This document shows positions 46,482 through 54,681 of a stretch of 64,000 nucleotides of DNA, piece after piece; position 1 is the stretch's first letter; each line of letters opens with the position of its first letter. The stretch spans positions 3,202,073 through 3,266,072 of the forward strand of contig NZ_CP011975.1 of NCBI RefSeq assembly GCF_001047675.1, written 5' to 3'. Source of the DNA: Yersinia aleksiciae. Lineage in GTDB: Bacteria; Pseudomonadota; Gammaproteobacteria; Enterobacterales; Enterobacteriaceae. The notes under the pieces were generated by a model, which searched no databases, was not told the origin of the DNA, and saw nothing but the letters and a program-made list of their open reading frames with translations. The translations under genes and the position numbers were made by a program.

Positions 46482-48170
46482 TCAGTATTGCCAGTTCAGG
46501 TTAAAGCCCACAGTCACCGAGTCAGTCTTGAAGCCGTCGGGTTTGGACAGGGGTTTGCCAGCAAACAGGTCATAACGGGTATTCAGCACGTTACCGCGAA
46601 CACCAACGACGCTGCCTGCGAGATGGTGGCCTAGCAGATAAGGGTCACTGGGACCACTGACCTCGCCATAATCGACCCCGACATAGAGTTCATGCCCCGG
46701 CAGTGGCGTGTACCAGCCGAGATCATTGCGCACTGTCCAGCCGCGATCGGCATTCAGCGTGCGTTCGCCATCAAAGCCGCGCACTGACCAGCGGCCACCG
46801 ATGGAGAACTGATCCTGTGGCGTCAGTGGCGTGTTGGTGCTTTGACGCTGATATTGCAGGTTGTAATGGAAATTTTGCGCCACAACGACAAAAGGAATAT
46901 CCAACTGCGCATTCAGTCGCAGAATTTTGCTTAGGGCAGTGGCTTCGCCGATATACTCTTCTTGTGCTGGCATCGCACCAAACCAGCGAGTACCGCGTTG
47001 GTAACTGATACCTGCGTCCAGAGTGGCCTGCGAGATAAAGTGGCGATGTTCCAGCCCAACACGCCAGGCCGAGGTGCGCCGACGCTGCACTTCCACTTCG
47101 GTATCATTGATATAGTTTTTCGACGAGCGGGTCAGCACATCGTAGGTCAGGGTGGTTTTCTGGTTGGCATTGCGGTGCAACAGGCGGCTCAGTTGCAGCG
47201 ACACATTTTCGCTTTCTCCACGATAGCCGTAATCGCCATTCAGGCCCGCAATGGTTTGGTGATAGTCATAGCTGCTGGCGGTCAACCCTGCGGTCCAGTA
47301 GCCGAAGGGTAGCGAGTAGTGGCCGGTCAGGTTATTGGTGCCTTTTTCGCCACGGCTTTTCAGTGAACCGCCAGCCGAGACATAAAACAGGTCACTTAGA
47401 GATAGCGGGTTATCCAGAAACAGTGTCGCGCCACCTTGATAGCGGCCGGTGCTGCGGGTGCCTGAGTCATCCAGCGAGGCGGCCAGTCGCCACATTTTGC
47501 TCTGTTTCCAGCTCAGGGCGATATCGGTCTCGCCGGGGGCATCTCCAGGGATCAGCTCCATGCTGGCTTGCACTGTCGGGATGCGTTGTAGATTCTCCAG
47601 CCCTTGCTCGATATCACGCAAATCCAACAGGTTACCGGGGCGGGCGGGGAAGGCGCTGAATAGCGTGACATGGTGGTCGCTGTCAGGTGTCAGTTCCACG
47701 TGGCGTATTTTGCCGGGCATCACTTGTAGCGCCAGTGTGCCGCTGTTCAAGTCCTGCTGCGGGGCCAGCACTCGGGTGGTGACATAGCCGTGATCGATTA
47801 GGCGGTTTTGCATTTGGCTCATCAGCAGGTTAATGCCTTTGCCCCCCAGACACTGCCCTTGCGCCTGATCGGCGAGTCGTTGCAGTGGCAACCAGCGAGG
47901 TAAGGGCTCGGTTCCACTGAGTGTGACGCGGTCAATCACAAAGCAGGGCTTCTCTACCGGGAAGGTGAGACGACCCAAAGAGGCTGCAGGTGCCGATAAA
48001 CGCACATCTGGCGTTGAGGGGGCCAAACGCTCTTCCAGTGCCCTTTGCCGTTCCTGTTGGTGAATACTTTGCTGAATAGGGGCTAATTCCGCGCTATAAC
48101 TGGCAAACGGAATAGTCAATGTTGGCGATAACACGCCAGCTATTAATATAAAATAACAGGAACGAGACAC
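46482..48170 (-). CDS. cdiB: CdiB, outer-membrane TpsB transporter
   Basis: A 562-residue Omp85-type two-partner secretion pore. A signal peptide (about residues 1-27), the N-terminal plug helix, POTRA domains (about 70-220, [10 protein letters not shown] at the first strand) and a 16-strand beta-barrel follow. The conserved VRGF motif of L6 is in [11 protein letters not shown] and the last residue pattern LNWQY fits an outer-membrane barrel. It exports CdiA. Translation starts at a GTG with AAGGG upstream. The order cdiB-cdiA-cdiI is the E. coli type. Confidence 0.94.
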   Translation of the reverse strand: MSRSCYFILIAGVLSPTLTIPFASYSAELAPIQQSIHQQERQRALEERLAPSTPDVRLSAPAASLGRLTFPVEKPCFVIDRVTLSGTEPLPRWLPLQRLADQAQGQCLGGKGINLLMSQMQNRLIDHGYVTTRVLAPQQDLNSGTLALQVMPGKIRHVELTPDSDHHVTLFSAFPARPGNLLDLRDIEQGLENLQRIPTVQASMELIPGDAPGETDIALSWKQSKMWRLAASLDDSGTRSTGRYQGGATLFLDNPLSLSDLFYVSAGGSLKSRGEKGTNNLTGHYSLPFGYWTAGLTASSYDYHQTIAGLNGDYGYRGESENVSLQLSRLLHRNANQKTTLTYDVLTRSSKNYINDTEVEVQRRRTSAWRVGLEHRHFISQATLDAGISYQRGTRWFGAMPAQEEYIGEATALSKILRLNAQLDIPFVVVAQNFHYNLQYQRQSTNTPLTPQDQFSIGGRWSVRGFDGERTLNADRGWTVRNDLGWYTPLPGHELYVGVDYGEVSGPSDPYLLGHHLAGSVVGVRGNVLNTRYDLFAGKPLSKPDGFKTDSVTVGFNLNWQY

Positions 48171-48226
48171 AATAAATGCCCTTCCCCAATATTTTGGGGT
48201 AGATAAATATAAAAAGATTTGTGCGC

Positions 48227-48254
48227 ATTATGCCTGCAAAAACGTTATTTTCAA
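48227..48254 (-). promoter_or_regulatory. Candidate cdiBAI promoter
   Basis: On the minus strand TTGAAA and CATAAT are spaced by 16 bp, with the -10 about 57 bases before the cdiB start. It lies in an AT-rich tract. Confidence 0.55.
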
Positions 48255-48626
48255 TGTGTTTTCACAGATGAAATAAGCTAATGAGAACAGGCTCCCACAA
48301 AGGTAGGAAATATCCTACATAAAAGTTGTGGCCAGAAATATCTTATTAGATGACGGCTGCTAAATTAAGTCGTAAATAAATAGCGACTTAAATAAAATTT
48401 CCTTAGGAAATAGGCTGCTATATTTAAAATTGAAGAGAGAGTCCGATATTAACTGTTGCCAAAGTTTCAATTTTTGGACTATTGAGGAGATCCATTTTGG
48501 CTATGGTGCTGATGCTGTTCCTGATGGCGGCATAATTAAGCCCTGTCAGCGCAGTATTGCCTGTCTGTTTCATTTATCACTTAATATGACTCACTACCGT
48601 ACCGGCCATCTTGAAATACATAGAGA
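48255..48626. other. AT-rich gap between cdiB and the sugar locus
   Basis: No gene of normal size is seen. A perfect 8-bp inverted repeat (TTAAGTCG/CGACTTAA, 48365-48391) could be an operator. On the plus strand a start-less frame ends at a TAA near 48534 with a very hydrophobic tail (SILAMVLMLFLMAA); it may be the end of a lost membrane protein, but this is uncertain. Confidence 0.4.
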
Positions 48627-48638
48627 TTAATCGATTAA
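48627..48638. promoter_or_regulatory. LacI-type operator upstream of the cupin isomerase pair
   Basis: The perfect 12-bp palindrome TTAATCGATTAA lies 47 bp before the first isomerase gene. The same core occurs before the PTS operon and before the LacI-family gene. Confidence 0.7.
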
Positions 48639-48684
48639 CTGACTATACTTAATTTGTCTGTTTTTCCTTGGGCGGAGTTTACAG

Positions 48685-49278
48685 ATGAAGAGTTTGCAGA
48701 TGAAGAGTTTGCAGCTGAATGTTTTTCCATGTGTACCACCGCAGGTAGACCTGCTGACGGGGCGTTTTGATGCTGAAAATCTTCAGTATAAATCGACCTG
48801 TATTCGCGATCTGGTTGGCATATTTCGCGATGAATCTGCACGTCAGCTTTTGCCCGATTCTCTTGAGGTTTATCGGGTTGAAATATTGGTATCGCCACAG
48901 CAAGAGGGTGAACTCCTCGCGGGTACAACACATCTGATGCCAGGCAAAGTGGGGGATGAATTCTTCATGACGCGTGGCCATTTTCATCAGCGTCGTGAGC
49001 AGGCAGAGTTTTATTTTGGTCTGCGCGGTTGTGGCATTTTATTGCTGCAACCGGAAGCTGCCCCAGCTTATTCGGAGCTGGTCTTTGCTGGAAGCGTTCA
49101 CCATATTCCTTCTTTTACTGCTCACCGTCTGGTCAATACCGGTAATGACATTCTCTCTGCATTAGCCGTATGGCCTGCCATGGCGGGCCATGATTATCAA
49201 GCCTTGCAGCCAGAGGGTTTCAGCTTACGTGTTTATGACCGCGAAGATGGCGTGTTTCTGGAGGCTGCCAATGTCTAG
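48685..49278 (+). CDS. Cupin-type phosphoglucose isomerase homologue (first of pair)
   Basis: A 197-residue protein of the archaeal-type glucose-6-phosphate isomerase family (cupin metal enzyme). The metal-binding cupin motif TRGHFHQRREQAEFYFG (about residues 95-111) carries two His and a Glu, and a second His is at HRLVNTG. GGAG lies eight bases before the ATG. The first ten residues are a tandem copy, MKSLQMKSLQ, from a 15-base duplication, so either ATG may be used. The next gene overlaps it by 8 bases. In this locus it probably isomerises a phosphorylated hexose delivered by the PTS; the exact sugar is not known. Confidence 0.82.
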   Translation: MKSLQMKSLQLNVFPCVPPQVDLLTGRFDAENLQYKSTCIRDLVGIFRDESARQLLPDSLEVYRVEILVSPQQEGELLAGTTHLMPGKVGDEFFMTRGHFHQRREQAEFYFGLRGCGILLLQPEAAPAYSELVFAGSVHHIPSFTAHRLVNTGNDILSALAVWPAMAGHDYQALQPEGFSLRVYDREDGVFLEAANV

Positions 49279-50056
49279 CTCATCTTTGCACGACTTCGGC
49301 TTGCCGCTGAGTATTCGCCGTCAACCCATGGGGTTTATTTATCATCAGGACGTGACTGGCCCCGTTCCCGAGATCCGCACGCTTGATCAAATTCGGCCTT
49401 CGCTGCGCAATCCACAGTGTCATGGCCCGGATCAGGTCTACGCAATAGCAATGGATGTAGCACGAGAAATTCACCATCAGGAGCTGCGAAAACGCATGTT
49501 GCTATTTGGTGTGGTGACTTATGCCTCAGGGCGTTTGGGGGATGAGCCGGTACGCAGCCAAGGGCATGTTCATCGTGTCAGCCAGCACAGCGGCTGGTCT
49601 CCGCCAGAACTGTACGAAATTTGGCAGGGGAAAGCGGTGATCTATATGCAGGAGTTTGTTGAGCAGGCACCAGGGCGGTGCTTTGCTATCCATGCTGAGC
49701 CGGGAGATAAAGTCTTGGTGCCTCCCGGTTGGGCTCACGCCACTATTTCCGCCAACCCCCATACACCACTGACTTTTGCCGCATGGTGTGACCGGGAGTA
49801 TGGTTTTGAGTATGAAGCGGTTCGCCAGCGGAAGGGGTTAGCCTGGTATCCTTTGTTGCAGGGCGATCATATTACCTGGCAGCAGAATCCTCATTACTCC
49901 TCATCACGACTTTATGCGACGCATCCAAGGCAATACGTGGAGTTTGGTATCACGGATGAGCCACTGTATCGCCAGTTTGAGCAGGAACCCGCACGCTTTC
50001 AGTTTATTTCTGATCCCGGTAGCGCTGCGGATAAATGGGTCAATTTTGTGCCCTAG
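49271..50056 (+). CDS. Cupin-type sugar-phosphate isomerase homologue (second of pair)
   Basis: A 261-residue protein of the same cupin isomerase family. Its metal motif is RSQGHVHR...ELYEIWQGKAVIY (about residues 95-125), and a further His lies in VPPGWAHATISANP. The ATG at 49271 overlaps the end of the previous gene; longer frames start inside that gene without homology. The two paralogues are distant from each other, so they may have different substrates or form a mixed complex (inference). Confidence 0.8.
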   Translation: MSSSSLHDFGLPLSIRRQPMGFIYHQDVTGPVPEIRTLDQIRPSLRNPQCHGPDQVYAIAMDVAREIHHQELRKRMLLFGVVTYASGRLGDEPVRSQGHVHRVSQHSGWSPPELYEIWQGKAVIYMQEFVEQAPGRCFAIHAEPGDKVLVPPGWAHATISANPHTPLTFAAWCDREYGFEYEAVRQRKGLAWYPLLQGDHITWQQNPHYSSSRLYATHPRQYVEFGITDEPLYRQFEQEPARFQFISDPGSAADKWVNFVP

Positions 50057-50077
50057 TGTCAGAAGAAAACAGTCATT

Positions 50078-50101
50078 ATGGGCGACAATTCAGTCGCCCA
50101 T
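50078..50101. terminator. Hairpin between convergent isomerase and PTS genes
   Basis: A perfect 9-bp stem (ATGGGCGAC with GTCGCCCAT, 6-base loop). There is no clear U-tract. Confidence 0.45.
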
Positions 50102-50130
50102 TCGTACCACTCGTTAAGCTGAGCTATGAG

Positions 50131-50952
50131 CTAGCCAAACACGCCAAATGCGACCCCTAGTGCTGCCAGAATGAGCATGCTGATCATCGCTTTTACCGGC
50201 GATAAGCCACGTTTTGCCATAAAGTACCAAACGCCAGCCACGACCAATAACGGCATTAATTGAGGGAAAATCCCATCGAGCATCTGTTGGACATGGATGT
50301 TTACGCCATCTTTGGTGATGAACTCTAATTTAGTTTCCAGCTTAACGTAGCTGGCAGCGACGCCACCCATCACAAATACACCCAGCAGAGAAAGCGCCTC
50401 GCGAAGCTTGGCCGACTTACTGTTGACCAGCATTTCAACGGATCCCGATCCCATGCGATAACCCTTCATGAACAGCCAATAGGAGCCGCTGATCATAATG
50501 GCGTTAAAAGAGATGATGTAGAACAACGGCCCAATAATGCTGCCACCCGCAGCCAGTGCCATGCCAATACTGAGTAAAATGGGGATCAGCATCCCTGGGA
50601 TCATCGAGTCGCCGATACCGGCAATTGGCCCCATCAGGCCAACTTTCAAGGTATTAATGGCCTCGCCATCGACAGGTTCGCCGTTAGCCTTTTTCTCCTC
50701 AAGCCCGACGGCCATGCCGTTGACGATGGCACCGATTTGCGGCTCAGTATTGTAGAAAGAAGCATGGCGGCGCATGGCTTCAGCACGTTGTTTGGGGTCG
50801 CTATACAGCTTTTTGATGGCGGGCATCATTCCAAGACAAAAACCGAAGGATGCCAGACGCTCAAAACTCATGGAGGAGAGGTTGTACATCATCCACGCAC
50901 GCCAGCAGCGACGTAGATCTTTCTTATTGAGTGAAACGGGTGTGCTGTTCAT
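50131..50952 (-). CDS. PTS system mannose/fructose/sorbose family, IID component
   Basis: A 273-residue membrane component of a mannose-class PTS. The conserved IID segments SMSFERLASFGFC, MRRHASFYNTEP, GLMGPIAGIGDS and a C-terminal pair of membrane helices are visible. It forms the sugar channel with IIC. Its ATG overlaps the IIC stop by one base (TGATG). It is the last gene of a five-gene operon. Confidence 0.93.
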   Translation of the reverse strand: MNSTPVSLNKKDLRRCWRAWMMYNLSSMSFERLASFGFCLGMMPAIKKLYSDPKQRAEAMRRHASFYNTEPQIGAIVNGMAVGLEEKKANGEPVDGEAINTLKVGLMGPIAGIGDSMIPGMLIPILLSIGMALAAGGSIIGPLFYIISFNAIMISGSYWLFMKGYRMGSGSVEMLVNSKSAKLREALSLLGVFVMGGVAASYVKLETKLEFITKDGVNIHVQQMLDGIFPQLMPLLVVAGVWYFMAKRGLSPVKAMISMLILAALGVAFGVFG

Positions 50953-51749
50953 CAGAATTCATCCTTGTCATCAGTTGGCGTCGGTGAAGCTGATGCACTG
51001 ACCGGCTCCGGTTTGTAGTTATAGTGAATCAGTGAGAGCAGGGCACCCACGATAACCAGCGCCACCATGTTCAGATGCAAAAAGACGATGCAGATAAAAC
51101 CGACCAAAAAGTAGATCCACAGCGTGTAGCTTTTGATGATCTGTTTCAGCAGGATAGCGATGCCCACTGCGGGCAAAATACCGCCCACTACGCTCATGGT
51201 CGAAATGATGACCGCAGGTAGGCTGTCCATAAAGGCGTTGATATATTGCGCGCCAAAAAATACCGCAATAAAAGTGGGAATGAATCTCAGTAAAAAGTTA
51301 GTGATTTGTGGGCCGATGGCGCTGTTGAAATAGACCCCGCGCTCGTCGCCTTTTTCCAGCGAGACATCCGCACGGTGATTCCAGTAGGAGTTCAATACCA
51401 TCATCACATTAAACAGGATGGTACCTGCAATCCCGATGGTTGCCGCCAGCGCGACGGCGACCTCGGTGCCTTTGCCGGATAGAATACCTAAAGCAATGGC
51501 CGGAAAGGCAACAAAGTTGAGATCCGAAGGCATTGAACCTCCGGGAGTCACCATGGCGATATAAACCGCTTGCACAGCGACGCCGATAATAATACCTGTG
51601 GTGACATCACCCAGAATAAAACCGACTAACATGCCCGAAACCAAAGGGCGGGTGATGGTATACCAGCCTCCAGTCAGCCCCAGTAGCCAGGGGGTACTGA
51701 GTGCGCCGAGATAGCAGAGTATCCCGATCAGCGTTGCTTCAATCCACAT
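50952..51749 (-). CDS. PTS system mannose/fructose/sorbose family, IIC component
   Basis: A 265-residue multi-spanning protein with the IIC family features: TRPLVSGMLVGFILGDVTTG near residue 33, GGSMPSDLNFVAFPAIALGI and several hydrophobic helices, ending in a charged Pro/Ser-rich tail. It moves and helps select the sugar. The substrate cannot be read from sequence. It lies 12 bases after the IIB gene. Confidence 0.93.
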   Translation of the reverse strand: MWIEATLIGILCYLGALSTPWLLGLTGGWYTITRPLVSGMLVGFILGDVTTGIIIGVAVQAVYIAMVTPGGSMPSDLNFVAFPAIALGILSGKGTEVAVALAATIGIAGTILFNVMMVLNSYWNHRADVSLEKGDERGVYFNSAIGPQITNFLLRFIPTFIAVFFGAQYINAFMDSLPAVIISTMSVVGGILPAVGIAILLKQIIKSYTLWIYFLVGFICIVFLHLNMVALVIVGALLSLIHYNYKPEPVSASASPTPTDDKDEF

Positions 51750-51761
51750 ACGTCGCCCCTC

Positions 51762-52256
51762 TTAGTTGAGTTTTTTTTGAGCATCTTGCCATGAGTAAAA
51801 GCTGCCATCCGGCACTAAGCGAAACTCAATCCGATACCCCAAATCACTGAGAAAATTAAAAGCAGCAATCTCTACTGCATTAACCGACTGATTGGGGCCA
51901 ATCACTTGGGTATTGCTCCGCGAGCTCATGGGGCCAACATTAATTTTTTGGTTGAGATTAGTGAGATCGATACCGGCTTCGATAAGACGCTGTAAGGTCA
52001 CGGGCGACTTACCGATCACGAAATAGCGCTTATCGCTGGCGATCACTTTGGGTAATTTGGTGATCGCCGTGGCGACATCGAACAACCACACTTTGGTGTC
52101 CGAAACCGCGCCCTTCATCACTGAAGAGAGCAGTGAGTCGGCGGCAACATCATCATCGATGGCGACAATGCCATCGCAGGGCAACTCTCTGGCCCAGCGC
52201 GTCACCAACTGCCCATGGATAACCCGATCGTCAATACGTACAAAGGATATGGTCAT
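51762..52256 (-). CDS. PTS system mannose/fructose/sorbose family, IIB component
   Basis: A 164-residue soluble phosphotransfer protein. The phosphorylated His is in RIDDRVIHGQLVTRW (residue 15), the classic IIB site of the mannose class. It takes phosphate from IIA and passes it to the incoming sugar. It follows the IIA gene by 9 bases. Confidence 0.93.
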   Translation of the reverse strand: MTISFVRIDDRVIHGQLVTRWARELPCDGIVAIDDDVAADSLLSSVMKGAVSDTKVWLFDVATAITKLPKVIASDKRYFVIGKSPVTLQRLIEAGIDLTNLNQKINVGPMSSRSNTQVIGPNQSVNAVEIAAFNFLSDLGYRIEFRLVPDGSFYSWQDAQKKLN

Positions 52257-52265
52257 GATGACTCC

Positions 52266-52694
52266 TTAAAATTCTTCGTCTGGTGCAACCTGTGGGGGTT
52301 GGGCGTAGATCATGGACTCTGCCGCTTGTGTGACTAACGTTTTGGCCACGAAATGAACATCGTCACTATCAACAAAATCCATGCTCATCAGCAGCATGGG
52401 GAAGTTGACCCCGCAAATAACGGCGATGGGCTTTACTGAATCAGGAGAGAAAGCATGGCAGCAGGCGACGTTATAAGGTGTGCCGGACTGTAAATCGCAC
52501 AGCACCAGAATGCCGTCGACATACTGATTTTGCCGTTCGATCTCTTGGGCAAACTCCCGCTTGAAGGACTCGATTCCCCCCTCATTGCGTAGACTGACAA
52601 AAGAGGTCTGCGCCAGCTCGCCGTAAACCATTTTTGCACTGTCGAGCAGTCCTTCGGCCAGTTTGCCGTGGGTCGCTAAAAGGATATGAATCAT
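52266..52694 (-). CDS. PTS system mannose/fructose/sorbose family, IIA component
   Basis: A 142-residue IIA protein. The phosphorylated His is in LLATHGKLAEG (residue 9), and DLQSGTPYN stands where most have DLFGGTP. The ATG at 52694 is preferred because AAGGGG lies upstream, overlapping the stop of the preceding isomerase gene. It receives phosphate from HPr. Confidence 0.93.
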   Translation of the reverse strand: MIHILLATHGKLAEGLLDSAKMVYGELAQTSFVSLRNEGGIESFKREFAQEIERQNQYVDGILVLCDLQSGTPYNVACCHAFSPDSVKPIAVICGVNFPMLLMSMDFVDSDDVHFVAKTLVTQAAESMIYAQPPQVAPDEEF

Positions 52695-52696
52695 GA

Positions 52697-54457
52697 TTAA
52701 CCCCTTACCCATGCTTTTATGGTTGCCAGTGTTTGACCCTGAGCATTGACGGGGCGAATGCGGTATTTGCCCACGGCGGCCGGAATAATAAAGGTTTCAG
52801 CGTAATGCACGGTGAAGGGGGCAAAGTGGTTATCCGGGCTTTCGACAACGGCTTCATTGCCCTCAACCAGATTGAGCACATTTACGCGGCCCTCAGTGTC
52901 ATGTTCCACTGTTTTACTGAACCAGTGGCGGCGGGTTTCGATAAATTCACGCTCATGCAATCCGGTGCGCTCTTCACGCCAGCCATCGCTGCTGTTCAAG
53001 GGTTCAAGCTGATTAATCAGATGTGACTGCGCCCATTCAGTATCACATTGCCAGTTAATGACTTGCTCGCCATGCTCGAGGTGAACGGGGCGCGGTAGCC
53101 CATCCAGACCGACACGGCCCCAATCCCATAATTTAAAAGTGAAAATATAGGGTGTAGCACTGATCTCCAGCACCATTGTACCTGACCCTGAACAGTGCAC
53201 GGTTCCCGCTGGAATAAGAAAATGGTCATGTGCTTTGGCAGGGAATTGATTAATAAAACGCTTATCATCAAACTCTTTTTCGCCGCGCTGAGCGGCACGT
53301 AAATCCGCCAACATCGCTTGCGGTTCAATGCCGCTGCGAGTGCCGAGATAGACTTGTGCGCCAGGGTCGGCAGCGAGAATGTAATAGCTTTCATCTTGGG
53401 TGTAATGCATCCCGAAGTTTTGCTGGATGTATTCAGTCAGCGGGTGTACCTGACAGCTAAGATTCTGCCCGCCCATGGTGTCGAGAAGATCAAAACGAAT
53501 CGGGAATTCAGTGCCAAAACGTGCGTAGACTTTTTCGCCCAGTAAAGGCTTAGGGTAGAGAAGGACCAAGTCCTGTGAGGGGATCTCAACCCGAATGTTG
53601 CCGAACCGCATTAGCAGGCTGTTTTCCTCGGGCACGCAATCAAAACACCATGCGTAGTTCGGGGCTTCCGGGTTGAGATCAAACTGGTGTTTCATCCATT
53701 GGCCGCCCCATACACCGGGGTCAAAAAAGGGCACAACACGAAACGGTTGAGTGGTGGCCTGTTGCAGCCCGGCATGAAAAGCAGCGCCGGTGACCAGTAC
53801 AGGATGCTGCGACTGATTGGTATCGAGAATGAAATCGGCATTTTTCAGCAATGGTTTCTTATGGCGGTCAAATACACGCCATTCGATGAAAAAAGCACGC
53901 TTATAGCGACGCAGTACATCTTCATTGTTATTGTCGATACCCCAGTTACCCAGCTCGCCACGGCGAAAACGCTGCTGAATTTCCCAGCGAGCCAGATCGG
54001 CATAGACCAAAATATCACCTTGGGTGATGAGTGCGGCACCGGGACCAAACACCACAATCAATCCGTCAGCCGCACTAATTTCTGCCTGCAACGCGTTGAT
54101 TTTATCCTCATGGAAGAACTCACTGAGTTGATGGCATGACATCACACCGAAAACACGATCGTCAGTGAGGTTACGCTTAATCAGCGCATGGACTTCAGTT
54201 TCTGCGCGCTTAGCCTGCGAGGCATCAATGACCAGTGAGGCAGGTAAATGTGCAATGAGCTGATGATGAAGCTCGCCAAGATCTACTCCTGGATAGCAAT
54301 CGATCACCAGCACCGTTTTGGCCGATGAGCGGGTAGCGACGTTGTGCAAAAGCGTGTCTCGGATAGCCTCCCAACCTTGCCAAGCTGCATGGTCAAAGCC
54401 CTCAACCAAAATTTCTGGGGATTTATCATAATTTGTGAAACCAGATTGTGATGACAT
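52697..54457 (-). CDS. Class I mannose-6-phosphate-isomerase-like protein with N-terminal extra domain
   Basis: A 586-residue protein. From about residue 238 it resembles class I phosphomannose isomerases: PGVWGG, FPIRFDLLDTMGGQNLSCQVHPL with the Zn-binding Gln/His (His338), TQDESYYIL with Glu, and DHFLIPAGTVHCSG with His. The first about 215 residues form an extra domain with a kinase-like look (VLVIDCYPGVD in the place of a P-loop, then RRGELGNWGIDNN), but no intact Walker A. The ATG at 54457 has GGGAG upstream. It is the first gene of the PTS operon, so it likely handles the PTS product, perhaps a mannose- or fructose-type phosphate. Confidence 0.82.
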   Translation of the reverse strand: MSSQSGFTNYDKSPEILVEGFDHAAWQGWEAIRDTLLHNVATRSSAKTVLVIDCYPGVDLGELHHQLIAHLPASLVIDASQAKRAETEVHALIKRNLTDDRVFGVMSCHQLSEFFHEDKINALQAEISAADGLIVVFGPGAALITQGDILVYADLARWEIQQRFRRGELGNWGIDNNNEDVLRRYKRAFFIEWRVFDRHKKPLLKNADFILDTNQSQHPVLVTGAAFHAGLQQATTQPFRVVPFFDPGVWGGQWMKHQFDLNPEAPNYAWCFDCVPEENSLLMRFGNIRVEIPSQDLVLLYPKPLLGEKVYARFGTEFPIRFDLLDTMGGQNLSCQVHPLTEYIQQNFGMHYTQDESYYILAADPGAQVYLGTRSGIEPQAMLADLRAAQRGEKEFDDKRFINQFPAKAHDHFLIPAGTVHCSGSGTMVLEISATPYIFTFKLWDWGRVGLDGLPRPVHLEHGEQVINWQCDTEWAQSHLINQLEPLNSSDGWREERTGLHEREFIETRRHWFSKTVEHDTEGRVNVLNLVEGNEAVVESPDNHFAPFTVHYAETFIIPAAVGKYRIRPVNAQGQTLATIKAWVRG

Positions 54458-54505
54458 AGCCGGCGCTCCCTTTGGTGTTGTATTTTTAATCACTTCTGGC
54501 ATTAA

Positions 54506-54521
54506 GATTAATCGATTAATC
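54506..54521. promoter_or_regulatory. LacI-type operator upstream of the PTS operon
   Basis: A perfect 16-bp palindrome, GATTAATCGATTAATC, about 50 bp before the isomerase start at 54457. It shares the TTAATCGATTAA core with the site at 48627. A hairpin AAGCCGAT/ATCGGCTT lies at 54562-54580, between this operator and the divergent regulator. Confidence 0.72.
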
Positions 54522-54633
54522 GTGGAAGGTGCTAGACTGATAAATGAGATTAACCTCAAGGAAGCCGATAAAATCGGCTTTATAGGTCCTCTATTGCGAG
54601 AGTGATCACGAAAATAACTCAATGAAGCTATAT

Positions 54634-54659
54634 TTTAAGGTTAATCGATATACCTTAAA
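54634..54659. promoter_or_regulatory. LacI-type operator before the regulator gene
   Basis: A 26-bp palindrome centred on TCGA (11 of 13 pairs match), containing TTAATCGAT, 22 bp before the regulator start at 54682. It suggests autoregulation. Confidence 0.65.
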
Positions 54660-54681
54660 GGAAACAGCAACGGAGAACACC

